From: Aphanomyces cochlioides
Taxonomy: Eukaryota > Oomycota > Saprolegniomycetes > Saprolegniales > Verrucalvaceae
Assembly: GCA_019828595.1 (NCBI GenBank)
Contig: JAHQRK010000033.1
Coordinates: 372,001 to 436,000, forward strand
Direction of reading: 5' to 3'
DNA: 64,000 nucleotides
Part shown: positions 11,220 to 23,600 of the stretch, in pieces
Position numbering within the stretch: position 1 is the first letter of the stretch
Layout of the letters: each line of letters starts with the position of its first letter
The notes under the pieces: model-generated
What the model was told of the DNA's origin: nothing
Seen by the model: the letters and a program-made list of their open reading frames with translations, nothing else
Database searches by the model: none
Position numbers and translations under genes: made by a program

Positions 11220-12435
11220 TGTTGGTTTAAGTAATGATAAATTATAGCCAATCCTGGTATGTTATGCTTTATAGCCAATTATAAGTGCTTAAAATGAGTG
11301 GTGTTCAACTGCCTCATCTTTTTCAATCTCGGTTGGCTTATATTCTGGTATGCTTGTATTTTAGCCAATTAGAAGTGCTTAAAAGAAGGGCCATTCCAAC
11401 TGCCTCCTCTTTGACAATTGCTGTTGATTTTCATTGTCCGTTTTGTAAATTATCCGGAATCCCCGAGAGCGGGTGTGTTTTTTTGTCAAAGCCGGGTGTC
11501 CCAAACCCGCTGCCGGGGAATTCCTCTTTGGGTGCATCCTATGGACTGTCTCTGGATATTATATACTGTAATGTCCAATGTATAAAACGTGAACACCTGA
11601 AGTAAACATACGAATAATATTCCTTATAATCCTTCATAACACATAGACTTTATTAATAAATTAATTTTTTCAAATTGAAAACATGAATTTAAAGAGGTCT
11701 CACAATTCCACAGCGGTAAATTGACAAATACTCTTGGTCATAAACCACACTCGACATATGTTGCAAAGTTCCTGTTTGTCAAAGTGACCGCTGGCTTTGT
11801 CTTCACTACAAGCCTACAAACCTAGGGGTTTACAAACTTGACTTGAAATAACCAGGCGCTGGGACCATAACCTGTACAAACAGGTCGCAAATACAAGATC
11901 TAAATGTCAAATGTACAAGTGATTCATTCATTCAGCTTTCCTGTCACACCTAACACGACCACAATCCCATGCACAACACTCTACACAATCCGATGCGCAG
12001 CTCGTTCTTGGATTCTTCTAACAATAAAATGCTGCCAAAATATGGGTCTAACGTCGAAACTGCAACCTGAACCCGACTTTAAACTGGCAAAATTATGCGC
12101 CTATCACGGAGTCGACTACGAATTTGAAAAGATTAGTGGTTCTCACAGTCGCATCAGCCACTGAGACTGACATGTTTTCGATTTATGTTTAAGCTTGGTT
12201 TTGTCAGCAAAATCTTCATGCCGACCAAAATGCTAATATTAATAATAGCTGAATCAAGATGCTTGGCTGCTTTCAAGAAATTACAGCAACTGGATTGGAC
12301 AAAAAGATTTGGCTGACATGATGCCAAGTGACAACAGAGCAATGTCTTCTGCGCTGAAAGCGGTTTTACTAGCAAGAAAAGAATAAGTAGAAGTTTTCCG
12401 GGGTGTATTAGATGACAAAAAGCAAATGGAGTGTA

Positions 12436-13120
12436 TAATATAGGAAATGGAAAATACAAACTTCAGCTACACAATCCATTTCGCTATTGTCGAAGCTGAT
12501 ATTTGCTGATCCATGAGGAGTCCTCACAGTCATCGTAAAAGCAAGTTTTTCACTGGCCAAAGAAACTTGTCAGCCACAGCCGCTGAAGCGACTGTGAGAA
12601 CCGCTAGGGGAAATCAAAGCTGTCGCTTTCAAATCTTCGGCTTGCTTTTATTCCTGAAATAAAATAGCAAAAAATCCGCTTGATTTGAGCTGAGAAATTA
12701 AAGAGTCTCCGGAGGTGCTTTTAAAAATAAAAGTTGCTTTATTGGTTATATATGAACTTTATAATGGCATAGCCAAAATGGGTATTATGATTGATTCTTG
12801 AAGATGCCTCTTCCAAGACAATGCTGTGGTAGATCAACGGATGCCGAAAAGCAAGATGTATCACAGCAACCTTGATAGCTATAAGGATAGAGTCTTATCT
12901 GACATCCTCGGCATCGTCCTATGCAGTTTAAACAACTTTCATTTTCACTGACAATTTTGCTTCAGCTTTGATTTCCCCTGCTCAAGTTCACTTTTTTTCT
13001 TGGGGTGTTTTCTTCCAATATTGTTTCTTTTAATTTGGATAAATTATTATAAAACGACGGAATTTGAGAGCTTTAATTACCCCTATTAAAAGCTCACCGG
13101 CCGTGTTAAACATAAAACTG
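12436..13120. other. Gap without recognised gene
   Basis: This stretch joins palindrome 1 to the tRNA gene. It holds the diverged repeat relic near 12580-12605 and A/T-rich sequence. I see no credible reading frame or RNA gene here. Confidence 0.6.
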
Positions 13121-13193
13121 TATCAACTGCCGGGATTGAACCGGCGACCTTCTCGGTGTAAACGAGATGTGATAACCACTACACCAAGCTGAC
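13121..13193 (-). tRNA. tRNA-Val (anticodon UAC)
   Basis: The minus strand folds into a complete 73 nt cloverleaf. The acceptor stem is GTCAGCT paired with AGTTGAT, with two G-U pairs. The anticodon stem TCTCG/CGAGA encloses loop TTTACAC (anticodon TAC). The T arm is GCCGG-TTCAATC-CCGGC and the discriminator base is A. No intron is seen. The gene's 5' end touches the 5' end of LINE A, so its natural 5' flank has been replaced by retrotransposon sequence. Confidence 0.93.
13180..13193. repeat. 14 bp target repeat, copy 1 (inside tRNA-Val)
   Basis: TACACCAAGCTGAC is the reverse complement of tRNA-Val nucleotides 1-14, which reach into the D stem near the internal A-box promoter. It directly precedes the LINE A 5' end, and the same 14-mer follows the LINE A 3' end at 19967-19980. 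That is the pattern of a target-site duplication. Confidence 0.85.
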
Positions 13194-13259
13194 ACTTCCA
13201 ATTTTGCAACTTAACGCACAGATCAAGTATCCACCTAACCAACCTCGCCTTCAACAATC

Positions 13260-15732
13260 ATGGCCGATCAAGCTCGCAACACCCTCTCGCTCGCCGACTT
13301 CATACCCGAGGCTGGTAGCCAATCGTCTGGGCAACCCAACGAACCAACTCGCCAAGCCAACAACGTCGAAATGGCCCCGCAAGGAGCCAAGGAGACGCAC
13401 CAAGTGCCGCCGCCGACCGGCAAGGATGTGCACGGAAGCGAATCCAAATCTGATGAACCTGGTCCAGCTGAGAAGCACGCCAGTCCTGGCAAGCCTTCCT
13501 CTGCAACCACGGCCCATGGCACCCAACAAAAACAAAAAAATATGCATACCAAACCCAATATCAAGAACCAAAATCAAAAAAAGAACCCACCCAATATTCA
13601 ACTTCAAGTTGAAGATAAAAATGGAACCGACCAACAATCCCAAGATCCACCCCAAGGTGAACAGGCGCAAGCCAACGCAACTCCCAACAATCCATGGATG
13701 TCTGGACAATCGTTGGCAGACCGTCTCAGCAACAAGAAAACACGTACCATGCGCCTATGGCTGCCCAATACAGCCGACACCCAGAGACTCATTGCCATGT
13801 CCTTGGAATCGATGGTCGACACAGAGAAACGCATTGAACACTTCGAAGTCATCAAAAGGGTCAATAAGGATCTTGGATGGAACATGGACTATGACACACC
13901 ACTGATCATCCCACTACCACATGACCTGAAAGCAACCCGTATTGCCGTCGCGGAGTGTATCAACATCGAGCAAACGGACTCAGTGGTGTTAGAAATGATT
14001 CGCCAAAAGCGTATCAGCAAAGTCCACTTCCAACAGCACCGCCATCAAGTAGTGCTCTGGCTGCAAGACAAATACACTCGCAGCCAACTCTGTGACAGAC
14101 CATTCAACATCATGGGAGTGGAGTGTTTCCCCCGATCTAAAATACCACTTGCTGGTCACCACTACATGGACATCATCGGCCTTGGTCACTCCTTTGACTA
14201 CATGGAGCTTTTCACAAAGCTGCTCACGAAACAGTTTCGACCAGTCCATATTACACCCAAAGAAATGGACAAAGACAGCAACATGAGCAGTGGACACAAT
14301 CGTGTCTACTTTGCTGAAGAAACCATCTCGTCGGGACTAGTCAAGAACCACCAACCCATCCAACAAATCATCTTTAATCGCGCCAAATATCCCGTGCGAT
14401 GCAAACATGACAATCACCCACGTATCGGCACGTTTCGCGACGCATCGGTATACTGTCTTGATCTGGACGAAGACGATGAAAAGGCACGACATCAGTCGCC
14501 ACCGTCGGAACAAGAATCGGATAAAGACTCTGAACTACAATCGGAGCCCCAACCTGAGCCACAGTCAGGATCTCAATCCCCCAAAACCACAGAGGAAGAC
14601 GCAACATCGTCCAACTCATCTCAGTCAGTCACCAAACCCACACCACGAGAGAAACTTACTGATGATATCTCGAATGCGGGTTCTGAATACACCTTGGTCG
14701 GACGCAAACGACGGACTAATCGTGATCTCACGATCGCAGCGGAAGAGACTAACCCGCTTCAAGATTGGCACTCGCCCAATCTCTTTGAAATGTTGGAATC
14801 TATGCATTGACATTGAACCGAACGACTCCAATAGCGATTACATCATTCAGAGATGTCCAATGACCACGATCAAATACAAAAAGATCCACCTTGAACGCGT
14901 AGACCCAAAAATCACGAAACGATTAAAGAAGAAGTCTCAACAAGGCAAACCACCCCGAGTAGGTGTGGCTGTGGACGACTGGAACATCAGCGACATCGCC
15001 CAAACTATGGTCAAAACAACGGAACACATGAACCCTACAGAAAACTTGGCAGCGGCGCATAAAGCCAAAGCGAGCTATCTGAAACTGGCAGCCAAATTCA
15101 CCACCCTGGTAGACTGGGAGAAATGCCTCGAACTCATCCGCCAAGAACCTTTGGGAAGTTACCTGGCGCTTGATCATATTCGACGCGTCGATCCAAGCGA
15201 ATACAAAAATATTCTCGAACGACATCTTCATCAACTTCTCCAAAGCGCCACCTTCCATACTGACACTATGTCAGGTACACAAGCATTCCAAACCATATTT
15301 AAGGACAAACCAACGACCCGCGATGGAATCATGACAGCCTTCAACACACTGCTCCAACAAATACAACCCACTGAACTTCAAATGGAGCTCATGTGGGCCC
15401 AATGGGATCTCATCTTGCAATGCCTAGTGCCACAATTATATAATTGCGATGCATGGGTCCTTTACTACACCAAACACACAGTCAATTGGCTTCCCACCCA
15501 ACACATGCGCTTGCTCTCCAATAATAGTCTGCATCGCTTGCTGCTGTCTCCACTTGGAGACAAACTGCTGGGATGGCTCCACTCCCAGAAGTGGGAAGAC
15601 GACAGCGTTGAGACTCTGGTCAACTTCAAATCCCAATCACCAGGGACGTTCGCGATGACACTGCAAATAATCAGTGAAGCAGACAAGTTACTGCTGCGAT
15701 ATCAACATTTGCAATACCCACTCCTGTCGTAA
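13260..15732 (+). pseudogene. LINE A ORF1, one frameshift
   Basis: ORF1 of non-LTR elements encodes an RNA-binding chaperone. The ATG at 13260 lies 66 bp inside the element. The frame runs to a stop at 14810, and the homologous reading continues in the next frame from about 14800 to 15732. LINE B ORF1 reads straight through the matching point (WHSPNLFE...), which shows that one extra base (or two missing) broke this copy near 14800. The N-terminal 160 residues are Gln/Pro/Lys-rich and low complexity. A conserved middle (around residues 160-390) and a helical C-terminal part follow. I see no CCHC knuckle. Confidence 0.8.
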
Positions 15733-15762
15733 GACAAACAACAAACACACTGACCAAACATC

Positions 15763-18700
15763 ATGAAACACATCAGATCGAAACTAAAGATTATGACACT
15801 CAATGTCAACGGAATTCAACAAGCAGCCCACACCATCGTTGAGACGTACCTCCAACACTACCATATCGTCTTCCTCCAAGAAACAAAATTCAGCAATCAA
15901 CATCACATTGATGATTTCTATTTCCACCTGGACAGAGTCATCGGCAAAAACAACTACAAATGCTTCATCAATGACCAACGTACAATCTTACCAGATGGCA
16001 GCCTAGCTTACCCCTCTGGTGGAATCATAACATACTTCCACAAAGACACGCCAGGATTCGCCACCCTTACTCCCCAGGATCGCTCAGTACAAAACAGATA
16101 CATGGCCATCAGAACCCAATGGCAAGGAACTGATGTGTTCTTTCACAACATATATGCACCTGTACAACATGCTGACAAAAAAAAAGGAACCTTCTTTAAT
16201 CAACTACCTACGAACTTTGCACACGACAGCATCCACTTTGCGTTTGGCGACTTCAATATACCCATCCACGAACATCTTGACGCAACCCAATTCAATGACC
16301 ACCATGACCAGGGTAAAACAGATATGATGGATTGGTTGCTTGAACTCACGATGGAAGATATTTGGAGACTAAACAACCCTGAAACTCTCACGTATTCAAG
16401 TCCATCGAGACAAAACCGCATCGACTATGGCTTTGTGGACACATCAATCGTCGATGAGTCGAGATCGTACTCAAAATACATCGAACCAGTACATGGAGAT
16501 CACCTAGCACTCACTGTAGTCCTCGAGCCAAAAGACACAAAACAAGGAAGACCAAAATGGAAATTCCCACGAGAACTAGCGTCCGATTCCCAATACAAAA
16601 CATTCATTGAAGAAGCCACAGGGGAACTACTCCAATGCTGAAATAATACACCCCAACTCAATCTCGGAATCTCATGGCTCAAATGGAAAAAGTGGATACG
16701 CAGAGAAACAAAAGACTACTACAAACAGTTCAAACATAGCAGGCTCCAGACATTACAAGAGGCAAACACACTCATGCGTACGAACAAAGCACAATACCTC
16801 CTAGGTGAAATCACACAACAACAATATAACATAAGCAAGGAGGTGCACAAGGAAATTCGAGCACAATACCACGAATTTAACATGGACCAACGCTTCGAAT
16901 TCCACGCGACACAAATGGAAGCACCAACCAAATTTTTCTTTCGGAAACCCCGAGATACTGTGGCAGCAAGAACGATCAGTGAGGTCAAAGACACTGAGGG
17001 CACGATGCAAACGAAACAAAGCGAAATTGAAAAAACATTCGTGGAACACTGGACACGCATAATGAACACGGAAACTACCATGGCGGCCAACCAACACGAG
17101 ACACAAGCAAAAATGTGGAGTAACATTGAAAGCAAACTTAGCGAGGATGAAGCCAAATGGCTAGATGATGAATTGACACCAGCGGACTTCACGGCCTCCA
17201 TCAAATGCCAGTCCAACAACAAATCACCTGAACCAGACGGATTTGCAGCCGAATTCTTCAAAATACATCCAGTCAACTTTGGCAAGATTTTCCACAAACT
17301 GTTTCATTATCAATTCGAACGACAAGCCCTCCTCAAGCCACAACAAACATCGCTCATAACACTCCTACCCAAAACAGGAGACCCAACATATGCTGGGAAC
17401 TACAGACCGATTGCACTACTCCCGCTCGAAATCAAAATTCTGACCAAAATTTTCACAAATCGCCTCAAACATCTTGTGCCCAAACTTGTTCACCACCAAC
17501 AAAAAGGGTTCATTTCAGATCGATCCATGCATCACCATATAATAGCCCTGCAGAGTCTACAACGATTGATGAAGCAAACCAAAACGGAGTCGTACGCCAC
17601 GTTTTTAGACTTTGAAAAAGCGTACGACCGACTCGACTGGAAATACATGGTTGGTACCCTCCAGCAAATGAACTTTGGAAACAATTTCATCAAATGGGTC
17701 AATATGTTGTATGCACAACCACAGTGTCATCTACTCATCAATGGACATGCAACCCGCGCAATCAAACAAACACGCGGAGTTCGACAAGGTGATCCACTTT
17801 CCCCAATACTCTTTACTTTAGCCTTGGAACCTCTCCACGCAATGCTTCGTAAACACCAACATTTAGGAATCACTGTGCCCAACGCAGAAACTAAGGCGAC
17901 GTGTGGTTTCTTTGCAGATGATAGCTTGATCCTCTCTCCTTCCCTGGAGTGCCTCGCAGAACAACTGAAAGACGTGGAGACATACTGCACTGCGTCAGGA
18001 GCGAAACTCAATACACACAAGTCAAAAATCATGCCACTATATCAGGAGGGACAAATCGCCAATACAACACAACTACCCATGATGACAGCGGACGACCGAA
18101 TCAAGTATCTAGGGATTTACTTTGGCATAGACGACGATCACACATACCAAATTAGTCAACTAGAACAGAAGTTTTATGCAGCGTTCGCGAAATGGGCCCC
18201 CAAAACTCGTACCATCCATGGGAGACGTCACGTGGCACAAACCATGATCATCTCCTTGCTTCTACATTTCACTCCAGTACTGAACATACCCGAAACACAG
18301 ATCAACAAATGGCAAACGATGATCAATAAATTCATCCTCTACCGCAAAACCGACCGCAACTCAAACGCACTGAACCTTGTGAAATCACACATCATGTATG
18401 ACAACAAAGTTGGACTCAAAATACCCCATCTAGCCACGATCATACACAGTCAACGACTCAAGATGTTCCAACAAATCCTCACATCGACATCGAATGAGTT
18501 CAATTGGAGTTCTGTCGCACGACACCTCTATACCATGGCTCTCCAACCATTTCACAGTGTAAACAGCCTTGATATCCTTCACTACACCCCAGCACATCCG
18601 AAAGCAACACATCAAGACAATTCATGGTTGCCCCCAACACTCCTGTTATACTGGAGGACATGGACAAAATGCAAAAATGAGAACAATGATGTGGTGCATG

Positions 18701-19848
18701 AATGGCGCTTCGACGACTTTATTCGAGCACCAATTTGGATAAACTCACATCCCATCTTCCACACTCGCGCCCGTCCGAGTTACAAGTCTGATTCGATGTT
18801 ACTCCTCAACTTTGATCAGTCTCGTGAATGGTTTCTCCTATTGCATCTACATGGACTACGATCGATAGCAAACATCTTACACAACAACACATTTCCAACA
18901 TGGGAAATGTTCTACCGTAAATGTCTATCGTATGCTCCGTACCCTCACCGGTATAAAATACGACCACAAACCATCAAACGTCTTTACCACAATATGGAGA
19001 TTGTATGGCAACGCATTAATCAATATTGTGAGGCCAATAACACCCGTGCTCCGACCAACAGACAACATGGGCATCCATTTGTCCTCAAATCAAATAAGAA
19101 GTGCGTACCATTTGAACTATGGACGCCCAAACACATCAAGAGATTTGTCCAGCCTCACCATCAACAACCAACGGATCATCCTTTCAATCGACTCAATATC
19201 ACAAATATCCCATCCCACCTCCGCCAATTCCAGCGACACGTCAAACTCGTGACACCAGTCGTGGCGAACCTCATGTGGCGCATCATGTACCGCATTCTTC
19301 CAGTGAAATCAAGGATGTATGTCATCAACCCCAATGACCCCGACATCATCAAGTGCATTTACCCAAATTGCAACCAAGTAGAAACTACCAAACGCGCCCT
19401 CTTCACATGTTCCAAGGTCAGACCAATATGGAGTCAAATACAAAGAATGTGGAACCCACTCAATATTCGTCTCAACTGGGACACCCTCATCCACATGAAC
19501 TATAATTCGCAAAACCAAACAGAGACTCCACAAACTGCAGCCGCCAGACAATTCAACACACAAATGCTCAATGGACTGTGCTACATGCTGAGTGCAATAA
19601 CGTGCACAGAGATATGGACATTGCGCAACAAATCTCTTCACCAAGAACAACAATGGCCCCCGATCCACGTGATCATCGAAATCATACTGATGAAATGGTG
19701 CTCTCACATACGCTGGCATTTCCACGAACTGGAACCACCTCAACAAGCTGAAATGTGTCAGATAATCATACACCTCCTCACAACCCCAATCATGAAACAT
19801 TTCCACAAGAAATACCCCACGTGCTTCATGCTTCGCAGCCTGCCCTAA
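15763..19848 (+). pseudogene. LINE A ORF2: AP-like endonuclease, reverse transcriptase, zinc-binding C-terminus; one nonsense codon
   Basis: The N-terminal ~240 residues form an endonuclease/exonuclease/phosphatase domain: LNVNGIQ, LQETKF, GDFNIP and GDHLAL mark its active site. An in-frame TGA at 16639-16641 interrupts the frame where LINE B has a Trp codon. The same frame continues to 19848. The reverse transcriptase follows, with RQGDPLSP near 17780 and the catalytic FADD near 17911. A Cys-rich segment near 19350-19410 (C-YPNC, then C) resembles the RT zinc-binding domain. The protein would nick the tRNA target and copy the RNA there. With the stop it can act only if it is read through or supplied in trans. 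Confidence 0.9.
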
Positions 19849-19966
19849 GACGACACAACCACGACACCACAACCGACAAGAAAAATTCCGACAAGCTTGA
19901 TTTAAGGTAGCAAGTAGGAAGAACAGTGTAGCGGCCTAAGAATGAATAAACGCCGCCCCACGGCTA

Positions 19967-19980
19967 TACACCAAGCTGAC
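19967..19980. repeat. 14 bp target repeat, copy 2
   Basis: This is identical to tRNA-Val nucleotides 14-1 and lies between the LINE A 3' end and the 5' end of another LINE. The full tRNA gene is not present here, only the duplicated 14 bp. Confidence 0.85.
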
Positions 19981-20047
19981 ACTTCCTATTTTGCAACGTA
20001 ACGCACAGATAAAATATCCACCAAACCAACCTCGCCTTCAACAATCA
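19981..20047 (+). mobile_element. 5' end fragment of a second LINE A
   Basis: The 67 bp match the LINE A 5' UTR up to and including the ORF1 start (ATGGC), with a few substitutions, and then the sequence becomes unrelated. It sits head-to-tail behind LINE A copy 1 with the 14-mer between them. The rest of the element has been lost. Confidence 0.8.
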
Positions 20048-20608
20048 TGGCAATTACCCTCACGTGCTTTCAAATTTGATGAAGACTAACGACTACACCA
20101 CGACATGAATGTAGATTACCCTCCGTACAGTGTGCCAAACGAACGGTGATACCGGGCAACTAAAATAATCTCGCTTGTATTTTCATGATTCAAAAAGTCA
20201 AAATCGTTTGCTGAGGATATCAAACTCATTAAGTTTAGCCAAATTGTGATCACAGTCTTAAGCATGTAAATAGCACACAGCAATCATGCTGTTTCGATCG
20301 ACGTGGGGCTCAGTTGGACAGCAATCAAGTCGAGACATCTAGAAATCGAAGTTGTTCTTTTCTGGCTCAGTAGAGAAATCAAGAAGCTAATTGAGCTGAC
20401 GGCCATAAAAGCGAAACATTGTGGTCTTTTTCATATGCTTGCTTGAGCTTTCAGTCTCCATCTTCACCAAATATTCACCTCGCAGCGCCAGTGCATATTG
20501 TGTAGACGTCGTAAAAAAGGATAAAACGTACAGCACAGTGCAGTCAGCCTCTTTCTCACAGTTGACAGTTGACGATGTTTTATCGACATCACATATTCAA
20601 CACCATGT
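20048..20608. other. Gap without recognised gene
   Basis: This lies downstream of the minus-strand kinase gene and probably includes its 3' UTR. I see no reading frame or RNA gene I can support. Confidence 0.5.
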
Positions 20609-23600
20609 CTACAATTCAATAATTTGAGAGCTGTAGTGCGTCTTGAAAAAATCTAAAATCTCCTCTGCGGACGGCCGGGCGACGGGATTCAACTGCCAAC
20701 ATGTCGTGATCAATGTCCACAATGGCTCAAACTGAGGCTCCAAGTCGTCAGGCTTTTCAGGTCGATCGTCCTCGGTCTGAAATATTGAATTGCGAAATTC
20801 ATCTTCACTACAAATTCGAAATGGGGTCTCGTTGCACAGAATTTCCCACAATGTCATCCCAAAAGACCACACATCGGATTTCATTGTCACCGTTCGAGGT
20901 ATAAAATATTGCTCAGGACTCATCCAATTCAACGTCCCTGTCGGTTTGATGTTTGTATTTTTAAGACTTGTGGCCGAACGACTGAGTCCAAAATCTGCAA
21001 TTGCCACAGTATTTCGATATGTCACCAAGACATTGTCACCCTTTAAATCGCGATGAATGATATTGGCGTTGTGAATACAAGCCAAGCCACAAGCAAATTG
21101 ATACATCATTGGAATAAGTGTCTCTGGTCTGTCTCGGACGTATCGACGGATGTTGGTTTGACATAGTTCACTCACAAGAATTGGCCTTGGAATCTTCGTG
21201 CAAACACCAACTAATGATAATATAAATGGCTCATCTGAAATATCTTTCCAGGCTTTGATTTCCTTTGATATAAGTTTTTCCAAATCAGCAGAGTCGGTCT
21301 CCAAATGTTGATGAAATCGTTTCACAGCCACCAGTTGGCCATAATACGTTCCCTTGAATACAGTCGCAAATCCACCACGGCCCAAAGCCTTTTCGATGTC
21401 ATTTGGATCGAATTCAATATCTTCTGATGACAGCATCCACGACTCAATCTTGTGGAGCCCAAAAGCCCTTGAAATATTTCTGGCCTGGTTCACTTCGTTG
21501 ATGGCATTGCAAATTTTGTATTGACACGACACGACTTGATGTTCAAACTTGACATTGCGTTGAAAATTACCAAGTTTCACATGGCCTTGATAATGATCCA
21601 ACCCTCGCTGCAACTGAATTGCAAACTCAACAAGCCTGTCCAGTTGTCGTTCCTCCGACATTTCTGAAACTATTTTCAAAGACTCGTCAATTTTTTCAAC
21701 ATTTTCCATCATTTTGCCAAGAACTCTTCTCATGTCGTCAATTTTTCCCAGTGCTAATATGCGGAAATTGATTTTGAGGCTTTTCGCTGATTGAACGAGC
21801 GCATCTTGAAGACGCGCAATGTTAGCGCCAATCGCTGCAATCGTTTGGGCAGGGAGGCAAAAATTCCAACTGTGTGTCGTCAGAAGAGGCATTTGAAAGA
21901 AATTACGAATTTCTTTCAAAGTTGCGAGAAGTGTTGGTAAGTCACGTAGTGAATTTTGGCGTACTACTTGGCGCAAAACATCTTTTACCATGAGCCCTGT
22001 CGTCAAAATTCGTTGGCGATGGATTTGAACTTTCAAAGATAGCCTCATTATTGCAGTCCCCTGTGCGGCAATATCTGACGTCGTTGTTTTGAATTCTTCA
22101 ATAGCATGACATATGAACTCAGTGGCTAATGCGATTGAATAAATTTCTAACAGCAACAATTAGACGATTTTATGCAAACATTAATGATACTGATAATATA
22201 CCTGGTGGTGGAAAGTTGTCTAGAAACGCTTGGACTTCGTCATTGCCATAGTCGCGAGCACTCTGACGAATCTGAAGCGGAATCAAGAAGTTGAAACGCG
22301 ATAGAAATCATACCGCATGATTTCCTTCAAAGTCAGCACCAGCATTCAGTAGAACTCTCAAAATATCTATATTTCCATGTCTTGAAGCGCTGATCAGTGG
22401 AGTCCAGCCATCCTATTTCAAGAGGTTGGTAGGATGCACACATGCCAATTATGGTTACATTGTTTGCCACGTCAATGGACGCTCCATAATCTAGCAACTC
22501 CTTGACAACATCCAGGTGTCCATTGCTGGAAGCAGTATTTAGTGGTGTCCAGCCATTCTGTGCCAAGGCAATGAGACGGTGAAAGTTTTCCAATTTTCTT
22601 TACGTTGCTTGGCATGTCAATTGACGCTCCATGAGCTAGCAACTCCTTCACGACGCCAATGTGTCCTTTGCTTGCAGCGTTATTCACTGGTGTCCAGCTA
22701 TTCTACGCCAAAATGAAGCAATGCACACATTTCACTTATGCTTACATTGCTTGCCACGTCAATGGACGCTCCACGAGCTAGCAACTCCTTGACAACATCC
22801 AAGTGGCCATTGTTTGAAGCGCTGTTCAGTGGAGTCAAGCCATCCTATTTCAAATTAAACGACGATGCATACATGCCACTTCTCGTTACATTGTTTGCCA
22901 CGTCAATGGAGGCTCCGTGAGCTAGCAATTCCTTCACAACATCCAAGTATCCGTTGTTTGATGCGCTATTTAGTGGAGTCCAGTCGTTCTATGCCAACGC
23001 AATGAGATGATGCATATATGCCACTTTCTTTACATTGCTTGGCATGTCAATGGAGGCTCCATGAGCTAGCAATTCCTTCACGACACACAAGTGTCCTGTG
23101 CTGGAAGCGTTATTCAGTGGAGTCCAACCATCCTATTCCAAGTCAATGAGGCGATTCACACATGCCACTGCTATTTACGTTGCTTGGCATGTCAATGGAG
23201 GCTCCATGAGCTAGCAATTCCTTGACAACATCCAAGTGTCCAGTGCTCGAAGCGCTATTCAGTGGAGTCCAGCCATCCTAGACCAAGTGCATGATCCCAT
23301 GCACATGGTGCGCTTTTGCGTACTTTGCTTGCCAGGTCAATGGACGCTCCACGAGCTAGCAGCGCCTTGACAATATCTAAGTGTCCTGTGCTCGAAGCGC
23401 TACTTAGTGGGGTCCAGCCATTCTATGCAAATTTAATACGCGACGCACACACCACTTGTCTTTACCTTGCTTGGCACGTCAATTGACGCTCCATGCGCTA
23501 GCAACTCCTTTACGACATCGAAGTGTCCTTTGCTTGCAGCGTTATTCACTGGGGTCCAGTTATTCTATTCCAAGTGAATGAAGCGATCCACACATGCCAC

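Larger units (their letters stand above)
7142..12435 (-). repeat. Right arm of 12 kb inverted duplication (palindrome 1)
   Basis: This is the reverse-complement partner of 420-5713, with mirror sum 12855. Just outside its outer end, near 12580-12605, lies a diverged piece resembling the start of the 346 bp repeat (the core GCGACTGTGAGAACC). Repeats of this kind therefore already lay at this border before the latest duplication. Confidence 0.95.
13194..19966 (+). mobile_element. Full-length tRNA-targeted non-LTR retrotransposon, LINE A copy 1
   Basis: The element starts ACTTCCAATTTTGCAAC right after the tRNA 5' end and ends after a 118 bp 3' UTR containing AATAAA (about 19945), finishing ...CGCCGCCCCACGGCTA. 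It has the usual two-ORF plan (ORF1, then an endonuclease-reverse transcriptase ORF2, 30 bp apart). It has no poly(A) or simple-repeat tail, unlike typical L1. Both ORFs carry disabling changes (a frameshift in ORF1, a stop in ORF2). The nearly identical 3' end at 62924-64000 shows the family is young. Confidence 0.9.

Noticed and set aside
420..12435. Palindrome 1 as a missed-adapter or fold-back read artefact
   Set aside because: The arms carry real substitutions (SWIM finger, 187-residue ORF, catalytic-region changes) and a different number of 346 bp units, which a simple read artefact would not give. An assembly error remains possible and should be tested with spanning reads.
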